DNA of 64,000 nucleotides from Mesorhizobium ciceri WSM4083 (GTDB lineage: Bacteria > Pseudomonadota > Alphaproteobacteria > Rhizobiales > Rhizobiaceae): assembly GCF_000519305.1 (NCBI RefSeq), contig NZ_JAFG01000009.1, positions 81,115 to 145,114 of the forward strand. Direction: 5' to 3'. How positions within the stretch are numbered: the stretch's first letter is position 1; every line of letters starts with the position of its first letter. The notes under the pieces were generated by a model that made no database searches, was not told where the DNA came from, and worked only from the letters and a program-made list of their open reading frames with translations. This document shows, piece after piece, positions 1-8,191 of this stretch. Made by a program: the position numbers and the translations under genes.

Positions 1-72
1 GGCTACGGCATGGACGTTGCCCACGCTTTTCGCGAGCTGCCCTTCGTCGGCGTCGTGAAAGGGGATGTGTAG
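1..72 (+). CDS. hpt: Hypoxanthine phosphoribosyltransferase, C-terminal end (partial)
   Basis: The window opens inside a plus-strand gene; only the last 23 codons and a TAG stop are present. The readable tail (GYGMDVAHAFRELPFVG, then VKGDV) matches the C-terminal signature of HPRT enzymes, which end in a G-Y/F-G-hydrophobic-D segment followed by F/Y-R-x-L-P-F/Y-I/V-G-V. The enzyme salvages hypoxanthine and guanine with PRPP to IMP and GMP in the cytoplasm. A response regulator follows about 70 bp downstream on the same strand. The call rests on one short motif, so an annotation from the full gene should take precedence. Confidence 0.75.
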   Translation, partial: GYGMDVAHAFRELPFVGVVKGDV

Positions 73-146
73 GCGACTTCAAAAAGGTTTGTTGACGCTC
101 CGCACCTTCAGGAAAAGTCAACTTTTCGCGGCCAAATATGCCGGCC

Positions 147-518
147 ATGGCAAAGCTTCTGATCGTCGAGGACGATGAGTCCGTCCGCACCCTGGCCGCC
201 CGTGCGCTTGAACGTGCCGGGCACACAATCGATATCGCTGCGGACGGCGCGCAGGGGCTTTCGCTGATCCAGGCGGCGCGTGGCGGCTACGATCTCGTCG
301 TCTCCGATATCCGCATGCCGGAGATGGACGGCATCGAGATGGCGATCGCGGCTGCTGCATTGTTTCCGTCGATCAAGATCGTGCTGATGACCGGCTATGC
401 CGACCAGCGCGAGCGCGCCGAGGAATTGAACGGCATCATCCTCGATGTCGTGCAGAAGCCCTTCACGCTGGCCGAAATCCGTTCGCGAGTCGAGCGGGCG
501 CTGATCTGCTTCGCCTGA
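147..518 (+). CDS. Single-domain response regulator, CpdR-like
   Basis: A stand-alone receiver domain of about 123 residues with no output domain. Numbered from the upstream ATG at 138, the acidic pair is E11/D12/D13, the phosphoacceptor is D57 (VVSDIRMPEMDG), the switch threonine is T85 and the conserved lysine is K107 (QKPF). Stand-alone receivers of this type in alphaproteobacteria include CpdR, which controls ClpXP-dependent proteolysis in the cell cycle; this protein is CpdR-like but not close enough for me to assign the name firmly. The start at 147 (MAKLLIVEDD) is preferred over 138 because receiver domains of this type usually begin there; neither start has a good ribosome binding site. 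Its stop is immediately followed by the stop of the convergent transporter gene. Confidence 0.85.
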   Translation: MAKLLIVEDDESVRTLAARALERAGHTIDIAADGAQGLSLIQAARGGYDLVVSDIRMPEMDGIEMAIAAAALFPSIKIVLMTGYADQRERAEELNGIILDVVQKPFTLAEIRSRVERALICFA

Positions 519-1472
519 TCAGGCTGGGTCGGCGGCAGCGAGCACGGGTGGAACACTCTTGCGCCGTTCGGTGTTGAGCGCCAACAGGCCGGCGCCGATG
601 ATCAAGATGGCCCCGATGACGGTTGTCGACCGCGGTACTTCGGCGAAGAACAGGAAACCCCACAGCGGCGACCACAGGATGCCGGTGTATTCGAAGGTGG
701 CAACGCGGTTGGCCGGCGCCATCCGGTAGGCCTGCGACAGCAGGATCATGCCGGCCGAGGCGACGAAACCGCAGGCGGCCATCTTTAAAAAATCCGGCAG
801 CGTCGGCCAAAGCCATGGCCTTACCAGGAATTCCAGGCTCGGGTGGACGGCGTGCGTGATACCGGCAAGGTGAAACGCCCCGGCAACCACGGCGGCGCCG
901 ACGAGATAGGCGCCGTTCTGATAGAAGGCCATGACGGTGGACGATTCGGTGTCGCCGATCTTGCGCGCCATCAGCTGCGAAAAACCGTAGAGGGCCGCCG
1001 AGCCCAGCGACAGCAGCGCTGCCCAGTCGAACAGTCCTGCGCCGGGGCGCAGCATCACGAGGACGCCGAACAAGCCGATCAGCACGGTTGCCAGTGTCTG
1101 CCAGGAGACGCGCTCGCCAAGGTACGGTCCGGCCAGCACCATGATGAACAGCGGCGCCATGAAATAAAGCGCCACCGCATCGGCAAGCGGCAAAGCGGCG
1201 ATGGCCAGGTAGTACATCGTATAGGAGGTGAACTGGATGAAGGCACGCACCGTCAGCATGCCGAATCGCTTCGACAGGATCGCCCGCAAGCCGACATCGG
1301 CATGGACCAGAACGATCAGGATCGGCAGGGCAACGATCGAGCGGATCGCCATCACCTCGGTCACTGGATAACCGCTCGACACGGCTTTGACGAGCGGATC
1401 CTGCAGCGAAAAGACCAGCACGCCGAGGCACAGGCTCAGGATGCCGCCCACCATCCGATTCTGCATCTGCAT
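519..1472 (-). CDS. DMT-superfamily (EamA) transporter
   Basis: About 317 residues, almost wholly hydrophobic, with the ten-helix, two-repeat layout of EamA permeases (for example LCLGVLVFSLQDPLVKAVSS at the first helix, and a second repeat beginning near WAALLSLGSAALYGFSQLMA). Proteins of this family export amino acids or other small metabolites across the inner membrane; the substrate is not predictable here. The start was placed at the methionine of MQMQNRMVGG because the long upstream extension is basic and polar and lies in the promoter region. It is transcribed divergently from a LysR regulator, the usual arrangement for a regulated exporter. Confidence 0.88.
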   Translation of the reverse strand: MQMQNRMVGGILSLCLGVLVFSLQDPLVKAVSSGYPVTEVMAIRSIVALPILIVLVHADVGLRAILSKRFGMLTVRAFIQFTSYTMYYLAIAALPLADAVALYFMAPLFIMVLAGPYLGERVSWQTLATVLIGLFGVLVMLRPGAGLFDWAALLSLGSAALYGFSQLMARKIGDTESSTVMAFYQNGAYLVGAAVVAGAFHLAGITHAVHPSLEFLVRPWLWPTLPDFLKMAACGFVASAGMILLSQAYRMAPANRVATFEYTGILWSPLWGFLFFAEVPRSTTVIGAILIIGAGLLALNTERRKSVPPVLAAADPA

Positions 1473-1622
1473 CCAGGCTCCTGCGCGTACGATCCGAAGC
1501 TGCCGCCCGCGGGTAAAAAGAACCCGCCACCGTTTCGGGTAGCGGGCACGAGTGAGGACTCTTGATTGGTCCGCGGCTGATTTCGCAGCCGCATATCCAA
1601 TGGGTGAAGCGACTATCGTCCG

Positions 1623-1644
1623 TCGTTTGACATGTTGCAAACGA
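1623..1644. promoter_or_regulatory. Candidate LysR operator between transporter and regulator
   Basis: A perfect 7-bp inverted repeat, TCGTTTG and CAAACGA, separated by 8 bp, lies in the roughly 200-bp intergenic region between the divergent transporter and LysR genes, about 30 bp before the LysR start. LysR-type regulators bind dyad sites in just this position and usually repress their own gene. The symmetry is seen directly; binding by this LysR protein is inferred. Confidence 0.5.
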
Positions 1645-1675
1645 ATTGGAATGATGCCAGCAATCAAATTCCCTT

Positions 1676-2569
1676 ATGGCGGATTTCATGCGGCCGACCC
1701 TCGACAGCGACCTCCTGCGCACCTTCGTGGCGATTGCCGAGACCGGAAATTTCACCAAGGCGGCGGAGCAGGCCGGCCGCACCCAATCCGCAGTGTCGAT
1801 GCAGATGAAGAAGCTCGAAGAGCTGATCGGCGCCAGCCTGTTCGAGCGCGGTTCGCGCGGCGTCGCATTGACGCGGCGCGGCGGCGAACTCATCGTCAAC
1901 GCCCGCCGCATTGTCTCGCTGCTCGACGAGACGTCGGCATCGATGGCGGCAGCGCCGCTTGGAGGGCCGGTGCGCATCGGCATTCCGGAGGAATATGGCC
2001 ACGCCATCCTTTCGCGCGCTCTCGGCGCTTTCTCCAAGCGTCATACGCAGGTCGAGGTCACTGTGCGCTACGCCCATTCCGGGGCACAGATGGCGGCGCT
2101 CGCTGCCGGCGAGCTCGATCTGTGCGTGGTGTTCGAATGGCAGGATCCCGCCGGCGGCGAAGTGCTGATGCAGGACCCGACCGTGTGGGTGACGTCGACC
2201 CTGCATCACATGCATGAGGAACAGCCGGTGCCGATCGCGCTCTACAACCGGGCCGGCTGGTGCAAGGACTTTGCCATCAAATCATTGGAGCAGCGCGATC
2301 TTGCCTATCGTGTCGCCTATACCAGCGACACCACCGGCGGCCTCAAGCTCGCCGTCACCTCCGGACTGGCGATCGCGCCGATTTCGCGCAGCAACATTCC
2401 GGACGGCTGTCGTGAACTGACCACCGCGGACGGATTCGGCGCCATCGATTCCTCCAACGTGGTGATGCACCGCAACCCCAATGCGTCAGGTGAGGCGATC
2501 GACGGCATGCAGGATGCGATCCGCGAAGCCTTCGTCAACAGGCTCAGTCAGCCGGCGGCATCCTCGTAG
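1676..2569 (+). CDS. LysR-family transcriptional regulator
   Basis: A 297-residue protein of normal LysR length. Residues 10-70 form the winged helix-turn-helix (LLRTFVAIAETGNFTKAAEQ, then the QSAVSMQMKKLE recognition helix and LFERGSRGVALTRRG wing), followed by a linker helix and a periplasmic-binding-protein-like effector domain from about residue 95. It probably controls the divergent EamA transporter and itself through the dyad at 1623-1644. Methionines at codons 1 and 5 are both possible starts; no clear ribosome binding site decides between them. The 3' end overlaps the convergent VOC gene by 22 bp. Confidence 0.92.
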   Translation: MADFMRPTLDSDLLRTFVAIAETGNFTKAAEQAGRTQSAVSMQMKKLEELIGASLFERGSRGVALTRRGGELIVNARRIVSLLDETSASMAAAPLGGPVRIGIPEEYGHAILSRALGAFSKRHTQVEVTVRYAHSGAQMAALAAGELDLCVVFEWQDPAGGEVLMQDPTVWVTSTLHHMHEEQPVPIALYNRAGWCKDFAIKSLEQRDLAYRVAYTSDTTGGLKLAVTSGLAIAPISRSNIPDGCRELTTADGFGAIDSSNVVMHRNPNASGEAIDGMQDAIREAFVNRLSQPAASS

Positions 2570-2919
2570 AAATGCAGCCGGTTGCCGAACGGATCGGCGA
2601 CCGATATCTCGCGGGTCTTCCAAGGCGTCTCTTCCACGCCTGGCCGGGCGAAGCGGTAGTTTTTGCCGATCAGTTCGCCATGAAGAGCCGTGATGTCCTC
2701 GACCTCGATGCGCATGGCGATGCCGGGTGCACCGTCGCCATGATGTTCGCTGAGATGCAGAACGCAGCCGTCGCGGCCGACCGCCATGTAAAGCGGCGCG
2801 TCGTCAGCGAAGCGATGTTCCCACTGCACCTCGAAGCCGAGGAAGCCGACGTAGAATTCACGCGCCTTGGCAATGTCGAAGATGCGCAGGATGGGTGTGA
2901 CGGCGCCAAGTCTGGGCAT
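2548..2919 (-). CDS. VOC (glyoxalase / bleomycin-resistance) superfamily protein
   Basis: A 123-residue single VOC module: PRLGAVTPILRIFDIAKARE at the N-terminus, FYVGFLGFEVQWEH, and the C-terminal VADPFGNRLHFYE, which is the usual end of bleomycin-resistance-like proteins. Family members bind or modify small molecules through paired beta-alpha-beta-beta-beta units; many have no metal and no known substrate. I cannot predict the ligand here. The gene ends inside the last codons of the convergent LysR gene, and a 44-bp palindrome separates its start from the next minus-strand gene. Confidence 0.85.
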   Translation of the reverse strand: MPRLGAVTPILRIFDIAKAREFYVGFLGFEVQWEHRFADDAPLYMAVGRDGCVLHLSEHHGDGAPGIAMRIEVEDITALHGELIGKNYRFARPGVEETPWKTREISVADPFGNRLHFYEDAAG

Positions 2920-2986
2920 GGTGGTGCAACCGTGCGAGAGGGTTTTCAGGTGGGATGGACGCGGGCGGCAATCCCTATGTTTTTTC

Positions 2987-3030
2987 GCAATTCCGGACGG
3001 AAAACCGCTTCACACTTTTCCTGGAATTGC
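2987..3030. repeat. 44-bp palindromic element, copy A
   Basis: Ends are GCAATTCC and GGAATTGC, an exact inverted repeat, around a core reading GGACGGAAAACCGCTTCACA then CTTTTCCT. Near-identical copies lie at 17817-17860 and 26305-26348. This copy abuts the stop codon of the DUF4175 gene at 3032, so it would form a hairpin just after that reading frame. Short dispersed palindromes of this sort are common between genes in rhizobia. Confidence 0.85.
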
Positions 3031-3031
3031 T

Positions 3032-5620
3032 CTATTTCAGCTCGAGCAGCCGTTCCAGATAGCTGCGTTCGATGTCAGGGCTGAGCGCATTGCCCAGCCG
3101 CTTGCGGATCGCTTCCAGTATCTGCCGGGCACGCTGCACGTCGATCTCGTCGGGCACCTTAACCGAATCGCCGAAATCGGGACCTTGGCTGGCGCGCGGC
3201 CGGCCGAGCGGATCACGGTCGGCGTTCTGCTGGCGGCCGCCTTCCTCGCCGCCGCCCTGGTCGCCCTGCATGGCCTGCATCTGCTTCATCATGTCCTTGG
3301 CGCCCTTGCGCAGCGCTTCCAGCGCCCGGCCCTGATGGCCGACGGCCGCATCCCCTTCGCCCTCGCCGAGTGCCTGTTCGGCATTGCCCATGGACTTGCC
3401 GGCATCGCCAAATCCTTCATTGGGCTCCATGCCCATGCCTTCGAGGCCCTTCTTCAGCTGGTCGAGGTCGCTTTGCAGCTGGCCTTGGCCCTGCTGCAGC
3501 TGTTTCAGCGCATCGGCGAACTCCTGGGGTGTCATCGGCTTTTGCCGGGCGAGCGGATCGCGGTCTTCGCCGACGCCGGGTCTGTCCTCATCCTGGCCGC
3601 CTTCGCCGAGCTGCTCGTCACGGTTCTGCCCGCGCTGGCGCTCGCCGCGCTGCATCTGATCCATGCGGAAGGTGTCGTTCATCATCTCCTGCTGACGCCG
3701 CAGGATCTCGCCCAGCTTGTCCATCTGCTGGCGCATCTCACTGTCCTGCTGGCCGCCTTGCTGCTGACGGCCGGCTTGCAGATTGTTCATCATGTCCTGC
3801 AGTTGCGACAGCAGTTGCTGGGCCTTGTCGCGATCACCCGACGTCGCCAGGTTTTCGATCTGGTCCATCATGCGATCGATGTCGCTCTGGCGCAGTTCCT
3901 GGCCATTCTGCTGCATCTGCGGGGCGTTGGGAATTTGCTTGGCGCGCTCCGCGAATTCCTGCAGGAACTGGTTCATCGCCTCGCGCAGTTCCTTCATCGC
4001 CTTTTCGATCTCAGCGTCGCTGGCGCCATTCTTGATGGCGTCCTGCAGCGCCTGTTGCGCCTGGCGCAGCCGCTTTTCGGCGGCCGAAAGATTGCCTTCC
4101 TCGATGCCGAGCGCGATTTCCCAGAGATAGGAGACCTCGCTGCGCAATTGATCGTCGCTCTCGGCCATCTTCAGCCGGGTGCGGGCGCTCATAATGGCGA
4201 GGTAGTGGGACATGTTGTCGAACGTGTCTTCCGGCCGCAGCGTGATGGCGTCCATCAGGTCGAGCACGCGCGGCTTGGCGTTGGCGTCGAGCGCCAGCAG
4301 GCGGCGCTGTTCGATCACGGCGCGTGCCAGCGGATTGGCGAAAGGCCGCTCCGGCATCAGCAGCGTCTTGGTTTCGCTCGACGCGGTGTGTCCGGCATCG
4401 TCGGTGGCGACCAGCGTCAGCTTGATGCTGCTGCCGGCCCAGACATGCTCGGTCAGGTCCTTGGAGGTCCTGGCGGCGTTCGACTTGCCGCCGCGGCGCG
4501 GCAGTGTCAGCGGCATTTCAGGTGCACCGTACAGCGGACGCGCATTCGGCGCCTGCGGATCGGCGAGCGCGAACACCGCCCTGGCGGTGGCGGCGCCATA
4601 GTCGTCGTCGATCTGGTAGTTTAGCTCGAAGGCGCCGTTTGCGGCGCGCTTGGGCTCGCCGACGAAGCGGATCTGCGGCGGCTTGTCCGATATGACCGCG
4701 AAGGCCCAGCGGCCGAGCTGTTCCTCGCCCGACGTCAGCGTCAGCGTGCCGTCGCCGGTCAGCTTGCTGGTGAACTGGCGCACCTTGGACGGCGTCGCCG
4801 GGCTTGCAGCCGGCTTGGCGGCGGCCTGCGGCGCAGCGGGGTCGATGACGCGGGCGTTGCCATTCTTGTCGGCATAGCCGAGCGTTTCCTCGCCTGAGCC
4901 GCCCGTCACGCGCAGCGAAACGTCACTGCCTTCGGGAACCGTAAAGGTCGGGATCGCCTGGTTGGCGTCGGCGGTCAGGAAGATCGGCGGCTTGCCGGTA
5001 TAGGCCGGTGGCGTCACCCATGCATCGATGCGCGGCGGTACGATATCGCGCGCGCCATGGGCATTGAAGCCGTCGCTGATCCTGCCGCCCGTCGGCCCGA
5101 AGGAGAAGGCGAAGGCGGTAACGAGCAAAAGGGCAGCCACCGCGCGCAGCCCCCAGGGGTCGCGCTCCGGCACGCGCGTGCGCGGCAGGTCGGCGCCAAG
5201 GTTGTCGAGCCTTCCGGCCATGCGCTTCTGGTGTTCACGCCACAACGCCTGCGAGAAGCTGCTTTCCTTGCCGCTGGGCCGGTCGGTCTGCACCAGAACC
5301 GGGCTGTGCAACAATTGATTGGCGGCCTCGATGCGGCGGTCGATTTCGCCGGGGCCCGGCAGGCGGAAGAAGCGCAGCGGATAGAGCGCGGCCAGTGCCG
5401 CTATGGCAAAAGCAGCGACGAGGCCGATGCGCGCCATATCCGGCAGCCGGGAGAACAGCCCGAGCCAGGAGATGCTGAGGAACAGGCTGGCGACGATGAC
5501 GAGCGGAAGCAGCAACGGCCAGCCGCGCTCGACCATCATCGAGACCCGCGTCGCCAGCCGGCTCAAGGCCAGCCGCCCGGCGAGGCCGCGATCGCTGCTG
5601 AAGGTGGGTCGTTGCGTCAT
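3032..5620 (-). CDS. DUF4175 (TIGR02302-type) large membrane-anchored coiled-coil protein
   Basis: An 862-residue protein. The first 90 residues hold two hydrophobic segments (GWPLLLPLVIVASLFLSISW and MARIGLVAAFAIAALAALYP), and a third follows at about 165-185 (AVAALLLVTAFAFSFG). A beta-rich middle follows, with a proline-rich APPxYTGKPP-like motif typical of the family, and the last third is charged, Q- and M-rich helical sequence suited to coiled coils (for example QQLLSQLQDMMNNLQAGRQQ). The molecular function is unknown. The start at 5620 is chosen over an upstream in-frame ATG because AGGAAGGG precedes it and the upstream codons run through palindromic repeats. It lies downstream of lysA, an arrangement I associate with Rhizobiales. 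Confidence 0.88.
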   Translation of the reverse strand: MTQRPTFSSDRGLAGRLALSRLATRVSMMVERGWPLLLPLVIVASLFLSISWLGLFSRLPDMARIGLVAAFAIAALAALYPLRFFRLPGPGEIDRRIEAANQLLHSPVLVQTDRPSGKESSFSQALWREHQKRMAGRLDNLGADLPRTRVPERDPWGLRAVAALLLVTAFAFSFGPTGGRISDGFNAHGARDIVPPRIDAWVTPPAYTGKPPIFLTADANQAIPTFTVPEGSDVSLRVTGGSGEETLGYADKNGNARVIDPAAPQAAAKPAASPATPSKVRQFTSKLTGDGTLTLTSGEEQLGRWAFAVISDKPPQIRFVGEPKRAANGAFELNYQIDDDYGAATARAVFALADPQAPNARPLYGAPEMPLTLPRRGGKSNAARTSKDLTEHVWAGSSIKLTLVATDDAGHTASSETKTLLMPERPFANPLARAVIEQRRLLALDANAKPRVLDLMDAITLRPEDTFDNMSHYLAIMSARTRLKMAESDDQLRSEVSYLWEIALGIEEGNLSAAEKRLRQAQQALQDAIKNGASDAEIEKAMKELREAMNQFLQEFAERAKQIPNAPQMQQNGQELRQSDIDRMMDQIENLATSGDRDKAQQLLSQLQDMMNNLQAGRQQQGGQQDSEMRQQMDKLGEILRRQQEMMNDTFRMDQMQRGERQRGQNRDEQLGEGGQDEDRPGVGEDRDPLARQKPMTPQEFADALKQLQQGQGQLQSDLDQLKKGLEGMGMEPNEGFGDAGKSMGNAEQALGEGEGDAAVGHQGRALEALRKGAKDMMKQMQAMQGDQGGGEEGGRQQNADRDPLGRPRASQGPDFGDSVKVPDEIDVQRARQILEAIRKRLGNALSPDIERSYLERLLELK

Positions 5621-5641
5621 CGGCCCTTCCTTGAGCCTATT

Positions 5642-5662
5642 GCATCCCGAAAACCGGGATGC
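5642..5662. repeat. Small perfect hairpin
   Basis: GCATCCCG and CGGGATGC form an exact 8-bp stem around a 5-nt loop. It lies in the leader of the DUF4175 gene and immediately precedes a second palindrome at 5678-5722, so the two make a tandem hairpin unit. No function is evident. Confidence 0.7.
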
Positions 5663-5677
5663 GGCCCTATCCCTTTG

Positions 5678-5722
5678 AGCATGATCTGTTCCGAAAGGGA
5701 TTTCACTTTCCGGGATCATGCT
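5678..5722. repeat. 45-bp palindrome, AGCATGATC family
   Basis: The ends AGCATGATC and GATCATGCT are exact inverted repeats; the interior (TGTTCCGAAAGGG and CACTTTCCGG) is also partly self-complementary. It differs in sequence from the 44-bp GCAATTCC family. A half-element resembling its left arm occurs at 55960-55980. It sits 5' of the DUF4175 gene. Confidence 0.75.
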
Positions 5723-5837
5723 GTGGAGCGGGCAGGATAGCCCGGCGCCTCACGACTCAAAGAATACCAGCAAACACGGCAAAGGCGAGGCAGTTCGGAA
5801 AAACGTGAAGTGGGCCGTTATAGTTCCATCCTGCATA

Positions 5838-5893
5838 CTTCAGAAGGTGGGGGCCCTTCAGAAGGTGGTGGGCCCTTTAGAAGGTAGCGGGGT
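5838..5893. repeat. Three tandem 18-19-bp repeats at the end of the threonine dehydratase gene
   Basis: On the plus strand three units begin CTTCAGAAGGTGG, CTTCAGAAGGTGG and CTTTAGAAGGTAG, at 5838, 5856 and 5875, each followed by a G/C-rich stretch. On the coding (minus) strand the first-read unit includes the last codons and the TAA stop of the dehydratase gene; the next two units carry TGA at the equivalent place. It looks like local slippage duplication of the gene's 3' end. Confidence 0.8.
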
Positions 5894-6818
5894 CCGCATT
5901 CGCCCCGCAGACCAGTACGGCGACCCGTTCGCCCGCCACCGGCGCATAGCGGCCGGACAGGACCGCGGCAAAGGCGGCCGCACCTCCCGGCTCGGAGATG
6001 ATGCGAGCCCGGTTCCACAGCGCCTTCTGCGCGGCGATGATGTCGTCGTCGCTGACCAGGATCGAGCGTTCGACAAAGGCCTCGGCGATCGGGAACATCA
6101 TCTCGCCGACGCGCTTTGGCGCCAGCGAGTCGGCGGCGATGCCCTCGGCCGGCGCGTCGACGGGGTGTCCGGCCTCGAAGGCGCGATGCAGCGTCGGCGC
6201 TCCTTCCGGCTCGACGGCGATGATGCGGATGCGGCCGGCGAACCAGGCAGCGATGCCGCCGATCAGGCCGCCGCCACCGACAGCGACCAGCAGCGTGTCG
6301 ATCCGAGGCAAATCGGCCTCGATTTCGAGCCCAAGGGTGCCTTGGCCGACGAGCGTTTCCTCCTGGTTGAAGGCGTGGATCTGCAAGGCGCCGGTCTCCT
6401 CGGCGAAACGTTCGCTGGCGGCCAGCGCCTCGGCGTAGCGGGCGCCGCCGACGATCAGCTCGGCGCCATAGGAACGGATCCGTTCCAGCTTGGCCGCCGG
6501 GCTCACTTCGGGAACGAAGATGGTCGCCTTGTGGCCCAGCCGCATGGCGGCATAGGCGACGGCCGCACCATGGTTGCCGCCCGATGCGGCGACGACGCCG
6601 GCGTCGGGAACCGGGCGCTCCAGGAGGTTGGTGAAGGCGCCGCGCGCCTTGAACGAGCCGGAATGCTGCAGGCATTCGAGCTTCAGGTCGACGGCCAGCG
6701 GCGGCCGATCGAAGTCGGCCATGTCGACGCGCAGCACCGGCGTGTGCCTGATATAGGGGCGGATGCGCGGTTCCATCGCGGCAATGCGCTCGCGTGTGAC
6801 GGTGATGCCGTTCGTCAT
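5877..6818 (-). CDS. Threonine/serine dehydratase (PLP fold type II)
   Basis: A 313-residue PLP enzyme. Residues 53-58 (SGSFKA) carry the Schiff-base lysine K57, ASGGNHGAAVA binds the substrate carboxylate and the VAVGGGGLIGG loop holds the PLP phosphate. It has no C-terminal ACT-like regulatory domain, so it resembles catabolic threonine/serine dehydratases or hydroxyaspartate ammonia-lyases rather than feedback-regulated biosynthetic IlvA. The likely reaction is deamination of L-threonine to 2-oxobutanoate. The start at 6818 follows AGGGAGC at good spacing. It lies 40 bp downstream of lysA and is probably cotranscribed. Its 3' end is part of a tandem repeat. Confidence 0.85.
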   Translation of the reverse strand: MTNGITVTRERIAAMEPRIRPYIRHTPVLRVDMADFDRPPLAVDLKLECLQHSGSFKARGAFTNLLERPVPDAGVVAASGGNHGAAVAYAAMRLGHKATIFVPEVSPAAKLERIRSYGAELIVGGARYAEALAASERFAEETGALQIHAFNQEETLVGQGTLGLEIEADLPRIDTLLVAVGGGGLIGGIAAWFAGRIRIIAVEPEGAPTLHRAFEAGHPVDAPAEGIAADSLAPKRVGEMMFPIAEAFVERSILVSDDDIIAAQKALWNRARIISEPGGAAAFAAVLSGRYAPVAGERVAVLVCGANADPATF

Positions 6819-6858
6819 GGTTTGCTCCCTGTGACGGGTAGGTGTGTTTCCGGCGCTT

Positions 6859-8127
6859 CTATGCAAGCCAGTCGGGCATCGAATCCAGCCCGATCAGGTC
6901 GTCATAGGTCAGGCGTGGGCGCACGACGTGGAACCGGTCGCCATCGACCAGCACTTCCGGAACCAGCAGACGGGTGTTGTAGGTGCCGGCCTGCACTGCG
7001 CCATAGGCGCCGGCGGTGGAGACGGCAATCAGGTCGCCGGCCTTCAGCCTGGGCAGTTCGCGGTCCAGGCCGATATAGTCGCCGGTCTCGCAGACCGGGC
7101 CGACCACGTCGACCATCATGCGCGGCGTGTCGGCCGGCGGCTGCACGACCGGACGGATGTCGTGGAAGGCGTCGTAGAGCGTCGGCCGGATGAGATCGTT
7201 CATTGCGGCATCGACGACGAGGAAGTTCTTGGCGTCGCCTTCCTTCACGAAGATCACTTCCGAGACGAGGATGCCGGCATTGCCCGATATCAGTCGGCCA
7301 GGCTCGAACATCACCTTCAGCCCGAGCTTGGTGACATGCTTCCTGACGATCTGGGCATAGGCGTCGGGCAGCGGCGGCGGGTTGTTGTCGATGCGGTAGG
7401 GAATGCCGAGCCCGCCGCCGACATCGATATGCTCGATGGCATGGCCGTCCGCCCGCAGCGCGCCGACCAGCTCGACAAGCAGGGCGAAGGCATCGTCGAA
7501 GGGCTGCAGCTCGGTGATCTGGCTGCCGATATGGGTATCGATGCCGGTGATCCTGATGCCGGGAAGCTTTGCCGCGCGGGCATAAACCTGCCGCGCCCGC
7601 TGCCATGGGATGCCGAACTTGTTCTCGGCCTTGCCGGTGGAGATCTTCTTGTGGGTCTTGGCGTCGACGTCGGGATTGATGCGCAGCGAGATCGGCGCCA
7701 CCTTGCCAAGGGCAGTAGCTCGCGCCGACAACAGCTCGAGTTCAGGCTCGGACTCGACGTTGAAGCAAAGGATGCCGGCGGCAAGGGCAAAGTCCATTTC
7801 ACGCGCGGTCTTGCCCACGCCGGAAAACAGGATCTTGCCGGCCGGAATGCCGGCGGCCAGCGCACGGCGCAATTCACCTTCCGAAACCACGTCGGCGCCG
7901 GCGCCGAGCTTCGCCAGCGTCCGCAGGACGGCCTGGTTGGAATTGGCCTTCATGGCGTAGCAGACCAGCGCGTCGAGCCCGGCAAAGGCTTGCGCAAACA
8001 CCCGGTAGTGCCTGGTCAGTGTGGCCGTCGAATAGCAGTAGAATGGCGTGCCGACCTGTGCGGCGATATCTGGTATCGCCACGTCCTCGGCATGGAGCAC
8101 GCCGTCGCGGTAGTCGAAATGGTTCAC
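6859..8127 (-). CDS. lysA: Diaminopimelate decarboxylase
   Basis: A 422-residue fold type III PLP enzyme that decarboxylates meso-diaminopimelate to L-lysine, the last step of lysine synthesis. K60 in CYAMKAN is the PLP lysine; HIGSQI, DVGGGLGI and EPGRLISGNAG are the barrel motifs, and the GPVCETGD segment supplies the catalytic cysteine from the partner subunit. Full length and intact. It sits between lptM and a threonine dehydratase on the minus strand, the common rhizobial argH-lptM-lysA order. Confidence 0.96.
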   Translation of the reverse strand: MNHFDYRDGVLHAEDVAIPDIAAQVGTPFYCYSTATLTRHYRVFAQAFAGLDALVCYAMKANSNQAVLRTLAKLGAGADVVSEGELRRALAAGIPAGKILFSGVGKTAREMDFALAAGILCFNVESEPELELLSARATALGKVAPISLRINPDVDAKTHKKISTGKAENKFGIPWQRARQVYARAAKLPGIRITGIDTHIGSQITELQPFDDAFALLVELVGALRADGHAIEHIDVGGGLGIPYRIDNNPPPLPDAYAQIVRKHVTKLGLKVMFEPGRLISGNAGILVSEVIFVKEGDAKNFLVVDAAMNDLIRPTLYDAFHDIRPVVQPPADTPRMMVDVVGPVCETGDYIGLDRELPRLKAGDLIAVSTAGAYGAVQAGTYNTRLLVPEVLVDGDRFHVVRPRLTYDDLIGLDSMPDWLA

Positions 8128-8191
8128 GAGAATGGTTCCGGAAAGTTGGGGCGCGATGAGACCGGGTTGGAAGGCCCGGCTCTCGTCGGCT

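Noticed and set aside
463..2037. Long minus-strand open frame across the transporter and LysR start
   Set aside because: It overlaps two well-supported genes in other frames, is rich in arginine and proline and has no recognisable domain; it is a high-GC shadow.
2867..4624. 585-codon plus-strand open frame opposite the DUF4175 gene
   Set aside because: It is the antisense of a repetitive glutamine- and leucine-rich coding region; the minus-strand gene has a ribosome binding site, helices and family motifs.
5818..6675. Minus-strand frame overlapping the threonine dehydratase
   Set aside because: Arginine-rich composition and no domain; the PLP enzyme in the other frame has all its motifs.
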